Shown here: piece after piece, positions 36,174-47,215 of the stretch
Layout of the letters: the number at the start of each line of letters is the position of its first letter
How positions within the stretch are numbered: the stretch's first letter is position 1
Source of the DNA: Sphingomonas sp. IC-11
GTDB lineage: Bacteria > Pseudomonadota > Alphaproteobacteria > Sphingomonadales > Sphingomonadaceae
Length of the DNA stretch: 64,000 bases
Reading direction: 5' to 3'
Assembly (NCBI RefSeq): GCF_021043365.1
Contig: NZ_JAJNDU010000005.1
Span: 141,953-205,952 of the forward strand
Made by a program: the position numbers and the translations under genes
The notes under the pieces: generated by a model
What the model saw: only the letters and a program-made list of their open reading frames with translations
Told to the model about the DNA's origin: nothing
Databases searched by the model: none

Positions 36174-38768
36174 ATGCTCGACGTTCTCACCGCCCCAGCC
36201 GCTCCTGCGATCAAGCGCCGCCAGGACTATCGCCCGCCTGCGTGGCTGGTGCCGACTGTGGATCTGGACTTTGCGCTGGACCCGAGCGCGACGCGGGTGC
36301 GCGCACGACTGGAAGTGAGGCGAAATGGCGACGGTGACGAGCCGCTGCGGCTGGATGGCGATGGCCTCACCCCGCTGGCGGTGATCGTTGATGGCGTGGC
36401 GGTGAACGACTGGCGCATCGAGGACGATCAACTCGTCGTCCCGCTGAGCGGGGCAGCGCATGTGATCGAAACCGAGGTGGAGATCGCGCCCGACCAGAAT
36501 ACGCAGCTGATGGGGCTTTATTCCTCAGGCGGCAATCTGTGCACCCAATGCGAGGCGGAGGGCTTCCGGCGCATCACCTTTTTCCCGGATCGGCCTGACG
36601 TGCTGGCGACGTACCGGGTGCGGATGACAGCGGACAAGGCGCGTTACCCCGTGCTGCTGGCCAATGGCGATCCGATCGCCAGCGGCGACAACGGTGACGG
36701 AACGCACTGGGCCGAGTGGCACGACCCGTTTCCCAAGCCATCCTATCTGTTCGCGCTGGTGGCAGGCGATCTCGCCTGCAATGCGGGCACCTTCACGACG
36801 CGGTCGGGACGCGAGGTGCAGCTTGGCATCTGGGTACGGGCGGCCGATCTGCCCAAGACCGATCATGCGCTCCATGCGCTAAAGACGTCGATGGCCTGGG
36901 ACGAGCGTGTCTATGGCCGCGAATATGATCTGGACGTGTTCAACATCGTCGCGGTGGACGATTTCAACTTCGGCGCGATGGAGAACAAGGGGCTGAACAT
37001 CTTCAACAGCCGCTACATCCTGGCCGATCCCGACACCGCGACCGATTACGATTACGATGCCATCGCCGCGGTGGTAGCCCACGAATATTTCCACAATTGG
37101 TCCGGCAACCGGATCACTTGCCGCGACTGGTTCCAGCTGTCGCTGAAGGAAGGTTTCACCGTCTTTCGCGACCAGGGCTTTTCGGCCGATCAGGGGTCGG
37201 CCGCGGTGAAGCGAATCGAGGATGTGCGGGGCCTGCGCGCCAGCCAGTTTCCGGAGGATGCCGGGCCGCTCGCGCATCCCGTACGCCCGGAGAGCTATAT
37301 CGAGATCTCCAATTTCTACACCTCGACGATCTACAACAAGGGCGCCGAGCTGATCCGGATGATGGCCACCATCCTCGGCCCCGAGCGGTTCCGGACGGCG
37401 TGCGACCTGTATTTCGATCGTTTCGACGGCACCGCCGCGACGTGCGAGGATTTCGTCCGCTGCATGGAAGAGGGCGGCGGGGTCGATCTGTCGCGCTTCC
37501 GCTTGTGGTACAGCCAGGCGGGCACGCCGCGGGTTTCGGCCAGCCTGGATCACGAGGGTGGTCGCGCGACGCTTCGGCTGGCGCAGCATGTGCCGCCGAC
37601 CCCGGGCCAATCGAGCAAGGAGCCGATGGTGCTGCCGTTGCGCATCCGCCTGTTCGGTGCGGAGACAGGCCAGCCGCTGGGGCCGGAGCAGCTGGTGCTG
37701 CTGGATCAGGCGAATGAGTCCATCGTCTTCGAAGGGGTGGCCGAACGGCCTGTTCTGTCGATCAACCGCGGCTTTTCTGCACCGGTCACCATCGAAAGCG
37801 ACCGGACGGCCAGCGACCTCGCCTTCCTTGCCCGGCATGATGATGATCCGTTCGCGCGGTACGAGGCGATGCAGCAGCTGATGCTGGACACGCTGGTGGC
37901 GGGTGCGGTGGAAGGCGGCGCCGACCACCGCGGTGTCATCGATGCCGTCGCCGACACGCTGGATGACCCGGCGCTTGACCCGGCCTTCATCGCCGAAGCG
38001 GTTCTGCTGCCGTCCGAAAGCTTCGTCGGCGATCAGCTCAACGTCGTCGATCCCGAGGCAATCTATCGGGCGCGCGAGGCATTGCGCGCTGATCTCGGCA
38101 GAATGCTGGGCGACCGCTGGCGCGACATTTACGAGGCGAACACCACCGGTGCGGCCTACGCCTATACGCCGGCGGCCAAGGGCGCGCGCCGGATCCGGAA
38201 CGTGGCCCTCGGCTATATCGCCGCATCGGGAGCAAGCGACGCAGCAGCGCTGGCGTTCCGCCAGTTCGAGCGCGCCGATAACATGACCGATCGGCAGGGT
38301 GCGCTCAGCACGCTGGTGAACGGGCGTAGCGACCTGCGCGAGGCGGCGCTGGATATCTTCTACAACCGCTATTCCGATAACCCGCTGGTGCTGGACAAGT
38401 GGTTCCAGACCCAGGCGCTGTCCACGCGCGACGATACGCTTGCGGCGGTCAAGGCGCTGGCCGAACATCCCAGCTTCACGCTTGCCAATCCGAACCGGGC
38501 ACGCAGCCTGATCGGCGCCTTCGCGGTCAACCAGCGGGCGTTCAATCAGGCCGATGGCGCCGGCTATCGCTTCCTGGCCGATCAACTGATCGCGCTCGAC
38601 CGGCTGAATCCGCAAACGGCGGCAAAGCTGCTGCCGCCGCTGGGACGCTGGCGCCGTTTCGATGCGGCCCGCGCGGCCTTGATGCGCGCCGAGCTGCAGC
38701 GGATCGTGAGTACGCCAGGCCTGTCCAAGGATCTGTTCGAACAGGCTTCCAAGAGCCTCGAGGGCTGA
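36174..38768 (+). CDS. pepN: Aminopeptidase N (M1 family)
   Basis: A protein of about 864 residues, the size of E. coli-type PepN. Substrate exopeptidase motif FGAMENKGLNIFNSRYIL and zinc motif VVAHEYFHNWSGNRITCRDW (HExxH plus a downstream Glu in LKEGFTVFRDQ) are both present. The long C-terminal helical domain with SFVGDQLNVVDPEAIY follows. The ATG at 36138 would add 12 residues; neither start has a clear ribosome site, and I prefer 36174 by family pattern. It removes N-terminal residues from peptides in the cytoplasm. Confidence 0.93.
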   Translation: MLDVLTAPAAPAIKRRQDYRPPAWLVPTVDLDFALDPSATRVRARLEVRRNGDGDEPLRLDGDGLTPLAVIVDGVAVNDWRIEDDQLVVPLSGAAHVIETEVEIAPDQNTQLMGLYSSGGNLCTQCEAEGFRRITFFPDRPDVLATYRVRMTADKARYPVLLANGDPIASGDNGDGTHWAEWHDPFPKPSYLFALVAGDLACNAGTFTTRSGREVQLGIWVRAADLPKTDHALHALKTSMAWDERVYGREYDLDVFNIVAVDDFNFGAMENKGLNIFNSRYILADPDTATDYDYDAIAAVVAHEYFHNWSGNRITCRDWFQLSLKEGFTVFRDQGFSADQGSAAVKRIEDVRGLRASQFPEDAGPLAHPVRPESYIEISNFYTSTIYNKGAELIRMMATILGPERFRTACDLYFDRFDGTAATCEDFVRCMEEGGGVDLSRFRLWYSQAGTPRVSASLDHEGGRATLRLAQHVPPTPGQSSKEPMVLPLRIRLFGAETGQPLGPEQLVLLDQANESIVFEGVAERPVLSINRGFSAPVTIESDRTASDLAFLARHDDDPFARYEAMQQLMLDTLVAGAVEGGADHRGVIDAVADTLDDPALDPAFIAEAVLLPSESFVGDQLNVVDPEAIYRAREALRADLGRMLGDRWRDIYEANTTGAAYAYTPAAKGARRIRNVALGYIAASGASDAAALAFRQFERADNMTDRQGALSTLVNGRSDLREAALDIFYNRYSDNPLVLDKWFQTQALSTRDDTLAAVKALAEHPSFTLANPNRARSLIGAFAVNQRAFNQADGAGYRFLADQLIALDRLNPQTAAKLLPPLGRWRRFDAARAALMRAELQRIVSTPGLSKDLFEQASKSLEG

Positions 38769-38785
38769 CCGCGCCAACGCTGTGC

Positions 38786-38810
38786 GCCCTGCCGTTAGCA
38801 ACGGCAGGGC
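38786..38810. terminator. Bidirectional hairpin between pepN and S41 gene
   Basis: GCCCTGCCGTT (38786-38796) and AACGGCAGGGC (38800-38810) pair perfectly, eleven base pairs with a three-base loop. It lies 17 bases after the pepN stop and seven before the convergent S41 stop. There is no T run, so it is a good fold but a weak canonical terminator. Confidence 0.6.
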
Positions 38811-38817
38811 GGCAAAA

Positions 38818-40269
38818 TCAGAATGCGCCCGGCGTTTCCCGCTGGATCGTGCTCGGGCGCATCGGGGTGAGCAGCGCCTGCTTCACCGCGACATTCCGCA
38901 CCCTTGCCGCCGAAGCCGTGGCCGCGGCGCCGCCAATCCGGGTGCAGCTGCGGCCATTCAGGAACGCCAGCGCCTGCTGTACGGACGCCTCGCGCGGGTC
39001 GCCCAGCTGGTACGACAGGTCGTCCACCGCCTCGCAGGTCGCCGGCATGAACGGCGCGAGGCCGTTGTAGTAATCCCCCTGGCGATCGGCGTTCTGGGTG
39101 GTGAGCGCCACCACTCGAAGGCGATCGTCACATGCCGGCTTGTCGCGCGCCGTCTGCCCAACCGGCTTTCCATAGGTATTGGTGCCGATCAGCGCGACAT
39201 TGCCGCGCAGGTACGGGATCATTGCGTTGATCACCACTTCGCTTGCCGAGGCGGTTCCTTGCGTGCCGATAAAAGCGATCTTGGTCGGCGACACCGATTG
39301 CGGCTGCGGCAGGAAATAGTCCGTGCTGTTCTCGGACGATTTTTCGCGCCGGAACGTGGTGTAGCCAAGCACGTCGCTGGTCTGGCGATTGCCGCCCAGC
39401 AGGTTGTTCATCAGCCGCGCGGTGGAAAGCAGCCCGCCGCCATTGTAGCGCAGGTCGACAATCAGTTCGGTGATCCCGGCAGCGCGCAACTGACCAAAGC
39501 CGTCGCGCAGCGGCTGATCTGCGGTCGAGATGAACGTGCGCAGATTAATATAGCCGACGCGGCGGCCACCATCCTCCAGAATCTTGATGCCGTAGCGGGA
39601 CGATACCGGGCTGAGTTCAAAGTCGCGCGGCGTCAGTGTCACCTCGCGTTCGCTGCCGCTGAGCGCGCGCACCCGCAGGACACGCGCGACACCGGCGGTC
39701 GAGCCACCCAGCGCATTGCTGACCGCCTGCGCCCCGCCGTCCGCGAAAAGCGCGCTGACGGTCCGCAACGTACCGCCGGGTTGGCCGATCGCGACAATCT
39801 CCGTGCCGCGGTCAAGGCCGGCTTCGAGCGCGGGGGTGCCCTCGAACGCTTCGATCACGAACATTCGTCCGACGCTTGCATTGATGCCGAGCCGGAAGCC
39901 GTAACCCGCGCTCGATCCCGAGTCGTAATAGGCATTCTCCTCGGCAATCGACGTCAGGTAGGTGAAATAGCGGTCCTTGTTCTGGGCGCGCGCCGTCGCC
40001 GTTATGGCATCGATATAGTCATCGACGCTGGCGAAGGGCGCCGGGTCGAGGCTGGTGGGCAGCGTGTCCGGGAACAGATACCATTCGCGCAGCTCGGCTG
40101 CGGCCCATGCCTTTCGATCCTGAAGCGAACAGCCGGCAACGCTGGTGGGCGTCGGCGTCGGCGTGGGTGAGGGGGAGTTGGCTATCGGGGTGCTGCTGCT
40201 GCCGCCGTCGCCCCCGCATCCTGCCAGCAAGCTCATGGCGCAAACCGCTGCGGTAAGTCGACGTGTCAC
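38818..40269 (-). CDS. S41-family peptidase lipoprotein (C-terminal processing type)
   Basis: A 483-residue protein starting at GTG 40269 behind a GGGGGGAG ribosome site. The lipobox LLAGC gives a lipidated cysteine, followed by a Ser/Pro/Thr linker. A PDZ-like part includes PALEAGLDRGTEIVAIGQ. The S41 protease core has VGYINLRTF, ELIVDLRYNGGGLLSTARL, and TQGTASASEVVINAM (serine nucleophile), with lysine in NTYGKPVGQ. It is probably anchored at the outer membrane facing the periplasm. Its role is unknown. Confidence 0.88.
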   Translation of the reverse strand: MTRRLTAAVCAMSLLAGCGGDGGSSSTPIANSPSPTPTPTPTSVAGCSLQDRKAWAAAELREWYLFPDTLPTSLDPAPFASVDDYIDAITATARAQNKDRYFTYLTSIAEENAYYDSGSSAGYGFRLGINASVGRMFVIEAFEGTPALEAGLDRGTEIVAIGQPGGTLRTVSALFADGGAQAVSNALGGSTAGVARVLRVRALSGSEREVTLTPRDFELSPVSSRYGIKILEDGGRRVGYINLRTFISTADQPLRDGFGQLRAAGITELIVDLRYNGGGLLSTARLMNNLLGGNRQTSDVLGYTTFRREKSSENSTDYFLPQPQSVSPTKIAFIGTQGTASASEVVINAMIPYLRGNVALIGTNTYGKPVGQTARDKPACDDRLRVVALTTQNADRQGDYYNGLAPFMPATCEAVDDLSYQLGDPREASVQQALAFLNGRSCTRIGGAAATASAARVRNVAVKQALLTPMRPSTIQRETPGAF

Positions 40270-40344
40270 TAACTTGGCTCCCCCCGTGTTGCGCAGGGAG
40301 TAGCACGTCTGATTGTCGGCGCCAGCGCAACAAGCCGGGGTGGA

Positions 40345-40764
40345 TCAGCCAAGCAAATCGATCGTGAGCGGATCGCGTTCGCCGTTGAAAAAGCGGGAAA
40401 GAACGCGCTCGAAGGCGGACGGATCGTCAGCCGCCGCGGCGAACAGGGTCATCGACGAGCGCAGCTTCATCGCATCGACGCTGCCGAGGATCGCTTCTGC
40501 CTCACCCTCGGCGCCGAGCAGCGCGTCACAGGCCTCGATCAGCCGAGCGCCGAGCAGCGGGTGCTCGAGATAGGCGCGTGCTTCCGCGATCGACCGAATG
40601 CCGAAATGGCGGGCGGTAGTGCTTCGGCCGAGATCGCGCAGCTGCGGAAAGACAAACCACATCCAGTGGGTCGTCTTCCGGCCGCGGCGCAGCTCCGCCA
40701 GAGCGGCGGGGTAGGTGAGCTCCTGCGCTTCCAGGAAGCGGGCGAGATCGAACGGGTCGGCCAT
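40345..40764 (-). CDS. DUF1810 family protein
   Basis: A 139-residue cytoplasmic protein matching DUF1810: DPFDLARFLEAQELTYPAAL, GRKTTHWMWFVFPQLRDLG, ARHFGIRSIAEARAYLEHPL, then MKLRSSMTLFA. The family (YPO1648-like) is common but has no assigned reaction. The start at 40764 is the natural one; the longer frame to 41112 runs antisense to the divergent YbhB-like gene. Confidence 0.88.
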   Translation of the reverse strand: MADPFDLARFLEAQELTYPAALAELRRGRKTTHWMWFVFPQLRDLGRSTTARHFGIRSIAEARAYLEHPLLGARLIEACDALLGAEGEAEAILGSVDAMKLRSSMTLFAAAADDPSAFERVLSRFFNGERDPLTIDLLG

Positions 40765-40830
40765 GACCGCTGAACGCATGGTGCGCATCGCAGATGCGGC
40801 TGGTGCGTTGATCCGGCTGAAGGAGTGGCC

Positions 40831-41463
40831 ATGCTTGAACATATTCCCGCCTGGTTGGGGCGCAGCCTTGGCAATGTGCGTGCCGGCGCCAGCAAGCTCG
40901 CGATCGTTCAACCTGAACTCGGCGGACGTTTCGCGGCGATTGATCTGTCCAGCCCGGCCTTTGCGCAGGACGCACGCCTGCCGCCGCGCTTCACCGCTGA
41001 TGGGGAGGGCGTGTCGCCGCCGCTGGTCTGGGGTGCGCTGCCCGCGGGCACCGCGTCGCTGGCCTTGCTGGTCGAGGATGCAGATGCGCCTGCGCCGCAG
41101 CCGCTGGTCCATGCGATCGTCTGGGGTATGGCACCGGATACCGGGCGATTACCCGAAGGGGCGATCGTCGCAGACGGCGCCGGGATGTCTGACACCGGAG
41201 ATGTCGGGCGCAATTCGTTTCTTGGCGAAGGCTGGCTCCCGCCGGACCCGCCGACGGGCCATGGAGAACATCGTTATGTGTTCCAGCTGTTCGCGCTGGA
41301 CGAAGGGGTCGAAGATCCCGGCCAGTCGCCCGGCCGTTCGGCCCTCGTACGGGCCATGGCCGGGCATGTGCTGGCTGCCGGACTGCTGATCGGCACCTAC
41401 TCCCGTGGTGAGGAAGCCCTGGTCGGGCACGCTCAAACGACAGTGGCCGCGACATCCACATAG
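40831..41463 (+). CDS. YbhB/YbcL (Raf kinase inhibitor-like, PEBP) protein
   Basis: A 210-residue PEBP-fold protein. After about 35 N-terminal residues come DLSSPAFAQDARLPPRFTADG, GVSPPLVWGALPAGTASLAL, LLVEDADAPAPQPLVHAIVWG and the phospholipid/ligand-pocket stretch GEHRYVFQLFALDE. There is no signal peptide, unlike the periplasmic forms. AAGGAG at 40820-40825 fixes the ATG at 40831 rather than the GTG at 40825. The biological role is not known. Confidence 0.88.
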   Translation: MLEHIPAWLGRSLGNVRAGASKLAIVQPELGGRFAAIDLSSPAFAQDARLPPRFTADGEGVSPPLVWGALPAGTASLALLVEDADAPAPQPLVHAIVWGMAPDTGRLPEGAIVADGAGMSDTGDVGRNSFLGEGWLPPDPPTGHGEHRYVFQLFALDEGVEDPGQSPGRSALVRAMAGHVLAAGLLIGTYSRGEEALVGHAQTTVAATST

Positions 41464-41522
41464 GCAAGTAGTGCGCAGGCGCCCACGACGGCGCCCAGAG
41501 CGGCGAAGGCAGAGCGGATCAT
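41433..41522 (-). CDS. Tiny membrane peptide (29 aa), second of a tandem pair
   Basis: A 29-residue peptide that is almost entirely one hydrophobic helix (IRSAFAALGAVVGACALLAY then a short tail). Its ATG at 41522 has AGGGTGA upstream at reasonable spacing. It follows the 36-residue peptide gene at 41561-41671 on the same strand by 38 bases and overlaps the end of the convergent YbhB-like gene. It could be a chance hydrophobic frame; the tandem with a gene that has a strong ribosome site raises its credibility. Confidence 0.4.
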   Translation of the reverse strand: MIRSAFAALGAVVGACALLAYVDVAATVV

Positions 41523-41560
41523 AATGCTGTCACCCTGGCTGAAATTGAAGAAGCGTCCGT

Positions 41561-41671
41561 TCAGGCGACCGGAACAACGGGAACGGCCGCGCCGACCATC
41601 AGTGCGGCGAAAGCGATCGCGCCAACGAAGCTGGCGACATGCAGGTGAAGCTGGTTCAGACGGTAAGCCAT
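41561..41671 (-). CDS. Tiny membrane peptide (36 aa)
   Basis: A 36-residue peptide: a short polar start (MAYRLNQLHLHV), then a single hydrophobic helix (ASFVGAIAFAALMVGAAVPV) ending in VPVA. A textbook ribosome site, AAGGAGA, stands seven bases before the ATG. Codon by codon it reads cleanly with no stop until TGA at 41561. It fits the style of short single-helix membrane peptides in sphingomonads. The function is unknown. Confidence 0.6.
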   Translation of the reverse strand: MAYRLNQLHLHVASFVGAIAFAALMVGAAVPVVPVA

Positions 41672-41831
41672 TGTCGATCTCCTTGTTGGTGGCGCCGGGT
41701 GATCCGCCGCCGATGCCCAATGCATTGCAGGCGGCGTGCCAGTTTTGCGCGCTCAAGGAATTTGAATGACTTAGCTGTGTCTGCCGACTCAGGCGGCGGG
41801 ATGTGCCAAATCGGGTTGGTAGATCACGCCA

Positions 41832-42869
41832 TCATGCGGCGGAAAATGCGCGATTCCGGCCGGCTGCCTTGGCGCGGTACAAAGCGGCGTCAGCGCGCGC
41901 ATAAAGCACCTCGCGCGGTTCGTCGCTCATGCCAGCGGCGACGCCGCCCGAGATCGTGATCACCCCGATCGGTGCGTCCGTCTTGCGCGAGCGGAAGCGG
42001 CGGGCCGCGACCGCGCTGCGGGCGCGATCGACGAGGGCGACGGCCGCATCGAGGTCCACGCCGGTGAACAATATGGCGAATTCTTCACCACCATAGCGGG
42101 CGACCACGGCGCCAGCACTTTCGCTGGCGATGGTCAGGCCAACCGCGCGCAGCACGCGATCACCGACCGCGTGTCCGAAATCGTCGTTCACGCGCTTGAA
42201 GTGATCGATATCGCACAGCGCCAGCGCAATGGGGGTGCCGGGCGGCACCGCATCATAGGCTTCGTCAAAGGCGCGACGATTGGCCAGTTCGGTCAGCGGA
42301 TCGAGCCGCGCCGTGCCCCGCGCTTCATCCAGCGCACTGCGCAGCGCTTCCGCTTCCTGCTCGGCGGCTGCCATGCGACGTTCGGCGACATTGGCCCGGT
42401 CGATCATCGTTGCCGTCAGTCGAAATACTTCATCGGTGCCGGTGACCGGATCAGCCTGGCGCATGGCGGCCGCACTGGCGGCGAGATCGCGGCCGAACCC
42501 GCTTGTTTCCGCGTGAATGGAGCGGACGGCCTGCGAGAAGTCGGCGACCTGCATTTCCGCGCGCGCGATCATCGCGTCCGCCTGGACGATCAGTTCGGAG
42601 GAGGGGCGCGAGGAAGCGGCGTCGCCATTCCCGGCGGGCGCCGCGTTGGTCGGGGCTGGGCCGCCAAGCTGCGCAATGTCCTGCGCCGTCAGTCGAACAC
42701 CGCCATCCGTCAGATCGGCAACGGAACGGGCCAGCGGGCCGGCGGGATCAACCAACACCCGATAGGCGAAGGCGTAATTGGCCGGCTCGATACTCAGCTT
42801 GTGGTCGGCCAGGAACTGGCCAACCGCTTCGTACAGCTCGGCATCTTTCTGCCTGGGGAACTCAACCAT
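41832..42869 (-). CDS. GGDEF-domain diguanylate cyclase
   Basis: A 345-residue cytoplasmic protein. The first 175 residues are mostly helical with a coiled-coil-like segment before the GGDEF domain (AERRMAAAEQEAEALRSALD). The GGDEF domain starts LDPLTELANRRAFDEAY, continues ALCDIDHFKRVNDDFGHAVGD and carries the active site RYGGEEFAIL. The signature loop is intact, so c-di-GMP synthesis is expected. The inhibitory RxxD site just before it is absent. No EAL domain is present. Confidence 0.92.
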   Translation of the reverse strand: MVEFPRQKDAELYEAVGQFLADHKLSIEPANYAFAYRVLVDPAGPLARSVADLTDGGVRLTAQDIAQLGGPAPTNAAPAGNGDAASSRPSSELIVQADAMIARAEMQVADFSQAVRSIHAETSGFGRDLAASAAAMRQADPVTGTDEVFRLTATMIDRANVAERRMAAAEQEAEALRSALDEARGTARLDPLTELANRRAFDEAYDAVPPGTPIALALCDIDHFKRVNDDFGHAVGDRVLRAVGLTIASESAGAVVARYGGEEFAILFTGVDLDAAVALVDRARSAVAARRFRSRKTDAPIGVITISGGVAAGMSDEPREVLYARADAALYRAKAAGRNRAFSAA

Positions 42870-42974
42870 CTATCTCGCGCCCCGTCTCGCCCCGGCATCA
42901 GCCGGCGCTGCACGTTCCGATCCCTCACTTTGTGCCGGAGAAGCTAAAATTGCGTTGCTGTTGCTGACCTAAAA

Positions 42975-43517
42975 TCAGCTACGGGGAAGGCGCCGGACTG
43001 CTTCCAGGGTCAGGGCGACGTGACGATCGGCTGACAGATCGTCATGAACATAAGCAATCCGTCCGCCGCGATCGATGACATAGCTGGTCCGGCGGGTCGC
43101 ATCGCGTCCCTTGATTTGCCGGCCGAGCGCGACATCATAGCCGGCAACGACACGAGGCCCCGCGCTCGCCACTGGGAACTTGCCCGCGCATTCGGCGGCG
43201 GAGAATTTCGTCAGATCCTCAACCGTGTCCGCGGACATGCCGATCACCGTCGCGCCGGCAGCGCGAAAGGCCGGGATGTTTTCCGCAAAGGCGCGTGCTT
43301 CCGCGTTGCAGCCGGCAGTGAATGCCGCCGGAAAGAAGTAAAGCACGACCGGGCCCTTCTTCAGCTGGCGGGCGAGATTGACGTTCACCACCTTGCCGGC
43401 CACCGCCCCGCGGGTGGTGAAATCGGGTGCCTTTGCCCCGACGGGGAGAACGGCGCCGACCGGAGTCGCAACGGCGAACGAGACGATGGCGGCGGCAGCG
43501 GCAAGGATGTGGCGCAT
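42975..43517 (-). CDS. Exported peroxiredoxin (AhpC/TSA, BCP-like)
   Basis: A 180-residue thiol peroxidase with an N-terminal signal peptide (ILAAAAAIVSFAVATPVGA), so it probably acts in the periplasm. The catalytic PxxxTxxC is PAAFTAGC with peroxidatic Cys70. A second cysteine in SAAECAGKFPVA could be the resolving residue. RRTSYVIDRGGRIAYVHDDL completes the thioredoxin-like fold. Most BCP-type enzymes are cytoplasmic, so the export signal is the notable feature. Confidence 0.86.
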   Translation of the reverse strand: MRHILAAAAAIVSFAVATPVGAVLPVGAKAPDFTTRGAVAGKVVNVNLARQLKKGPVVLYFFPAAFTAGCNAEARAFAENIPAFRAAGATVIGMSADTVEDLTKFSAAECAGKFPVASAGPRVVAGYDVALGRQIKGRDATRRTSYVIDRGGRIAYVHDDLSADRHVALTLEAVRRLPRS

Positions 43518-43581
43518 GGGGCTCTCCCGAATGAAGCCTGCATTCTAGCGCTGCGCGTTCCGGGGCGATAGGGCATGCGGA

Positions 43582-44424
43582 ATGCCGATCCGCCAAGCCG
43601 ACCTCGACCTCGCCAGCCGCCTCGCCGATGCCGCGGGGGAGGCGATCCGCCCCTATTTCCGCGGCGAACTCGGCATCGAGACAAAGGCCGATCATTCGCC
43701 GGTCACGCTGGCCGATCGCGCGGCGGAGGCGGCGATGCGCCGGATCCTCGACGCCGAGGCACCGGGCGACGCGGTGCATGGCGAGGAATATGGCATCAAG
43801 GAGGGCGTGACCGGGCGCACCTGGGTGCTCGATCCGATCGACGGCACGCGCAGCTTCACCGTGGGGCGGGCGATTTTCGGCACGCTGGTCGCGCTGGTGG
43901 AGGATGGCTGGCCGATGATGGGCGTGATCGACCAGCCGATCCAGCGTGAACGGTGGATCGGCGCGGCGGGGCGGCCGACGCTGTTCAACGGATCGCCGGT
44001 GCGCACGCGCGCCTGCCGCGAGGTGGTGGGCGCGATCCTGGCGACGACCAGCCCGCACGCCTTCAACGACGATGAAGTGCCCTATTTCATGGCGCTGGTC
44101 GCAGCGGTTTCAGGCGGGCACGCGCGGCAGGGGCCGGTCTATGGCGGAGACGGCTACAATTACGGGCTGCTGGCGAGCGGGCATCTCGACATCGTGTGCG
44201 AGGCCGGGCTGGCGCTGTACGATTTCGCCGCACTGGCGCCGATCGTCGAAGGCGCGGGCGGACGAATGTGCGACTGGAACGGGGACCCGCTGACTCAGGC
44301 GAGCACTGGGCAGGTGCTGGCGATCGGCGATCCGGCGCGGATGGACGAGGTGCTGGAGGCGCTGCACGCGGCGCCCGGCGCGCACGACCATGATCACGGG
44401 CATGGGCACGGCCACGATCATTGA
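43582..44424 (+). CDS. Inositol monophosphatase family, histidinol-phosphatase-like (HisN)
   Basis: A 280-residue Mg-dependent phosphatase. Metal ligands are in HGEEYG (about residue 67) and WVLDPIDGTRSFTVGRAIFG (about residue 83), with GDGYNYGLLASGHLDIVCEAGLALYDFAAL nearer the C-terminus. DPIDGTRSF and IDQPIQRERWIG point to the HisN group, which dephosphorylates histidinol phosphate in histidine synthesis in actinobacteria and some proteobacteria. The last 15 or so residues are a His/Asp/Gly tail (HDHDHGHGHGHDH) that could bind metal. No other his gene is nearby. Confidence 0.82.
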   Translation: MPIRQADLDLASRLADAAGEAIRPYFRGELGIETKADHSPVTLADRAAEAAMRRILDAEAPGDAVHGEEYGIKEGVTGRTWVLDPIDGTRSFTVGRAIFGTLVALVEDGWPMMGVIDQPIQRERWIGAAGRPTLFNGSPVRTRACREVVGAILATTSPHAFNDDEVPYFMALVAAVSGGHARQGPVYGGDGYNYGLLASGHLDIVCEAGLALYDFAALAPIVEGAGGRMCDWNGDPLTQASTGQVLAIGDPARMDEVLEALHAAPGAHDHDHGHGHGHDH

Positions 44425-44478
44425 GGGCGGGATGAACCGTCAGCGGGAGGGCGCACCTGCTCCCTCCCCCGACGATGC

Positions 44479-47058
<2,580 letters not shown>

Positions 47059-47084
47059 GGGTGTCCCTGTTTCCTTCGAGCATC

Positions 47085-47112
47085 AGATGGTGTTGCCGTT
47101 ATGCAACACAAG
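47085..47112 (-). promoter_or_regulatory. Possible RpoH (heat-shock) promoter of clpB
   Basis: On the minus strand CTTG (47109-47112) is followed after 18 bases by CCATCT (47085-47090), 26 bases before the clpB start. CTTG-N17/18-CCAT-like elements are known as alphaproteobacterial sigma32 promoters. The match is partial and was read by eye. Confidence 0.45.
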
Positions 47113-47215
47113 GGTGGGTCTTTCAGAAAGATGGAGAGACAGGGCGCGCGCGTCCAGAGGTTGACGCGCGAAGAGCGATCGGCTCCGTTCGGCGCAAAGA
47201 AGACGGGAGCGGATC

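Noticed and set aside
36879..38801. Open frame of 640 codons antisense to pepN
   Set aside because: Shadow of pepN; no recognised motif.
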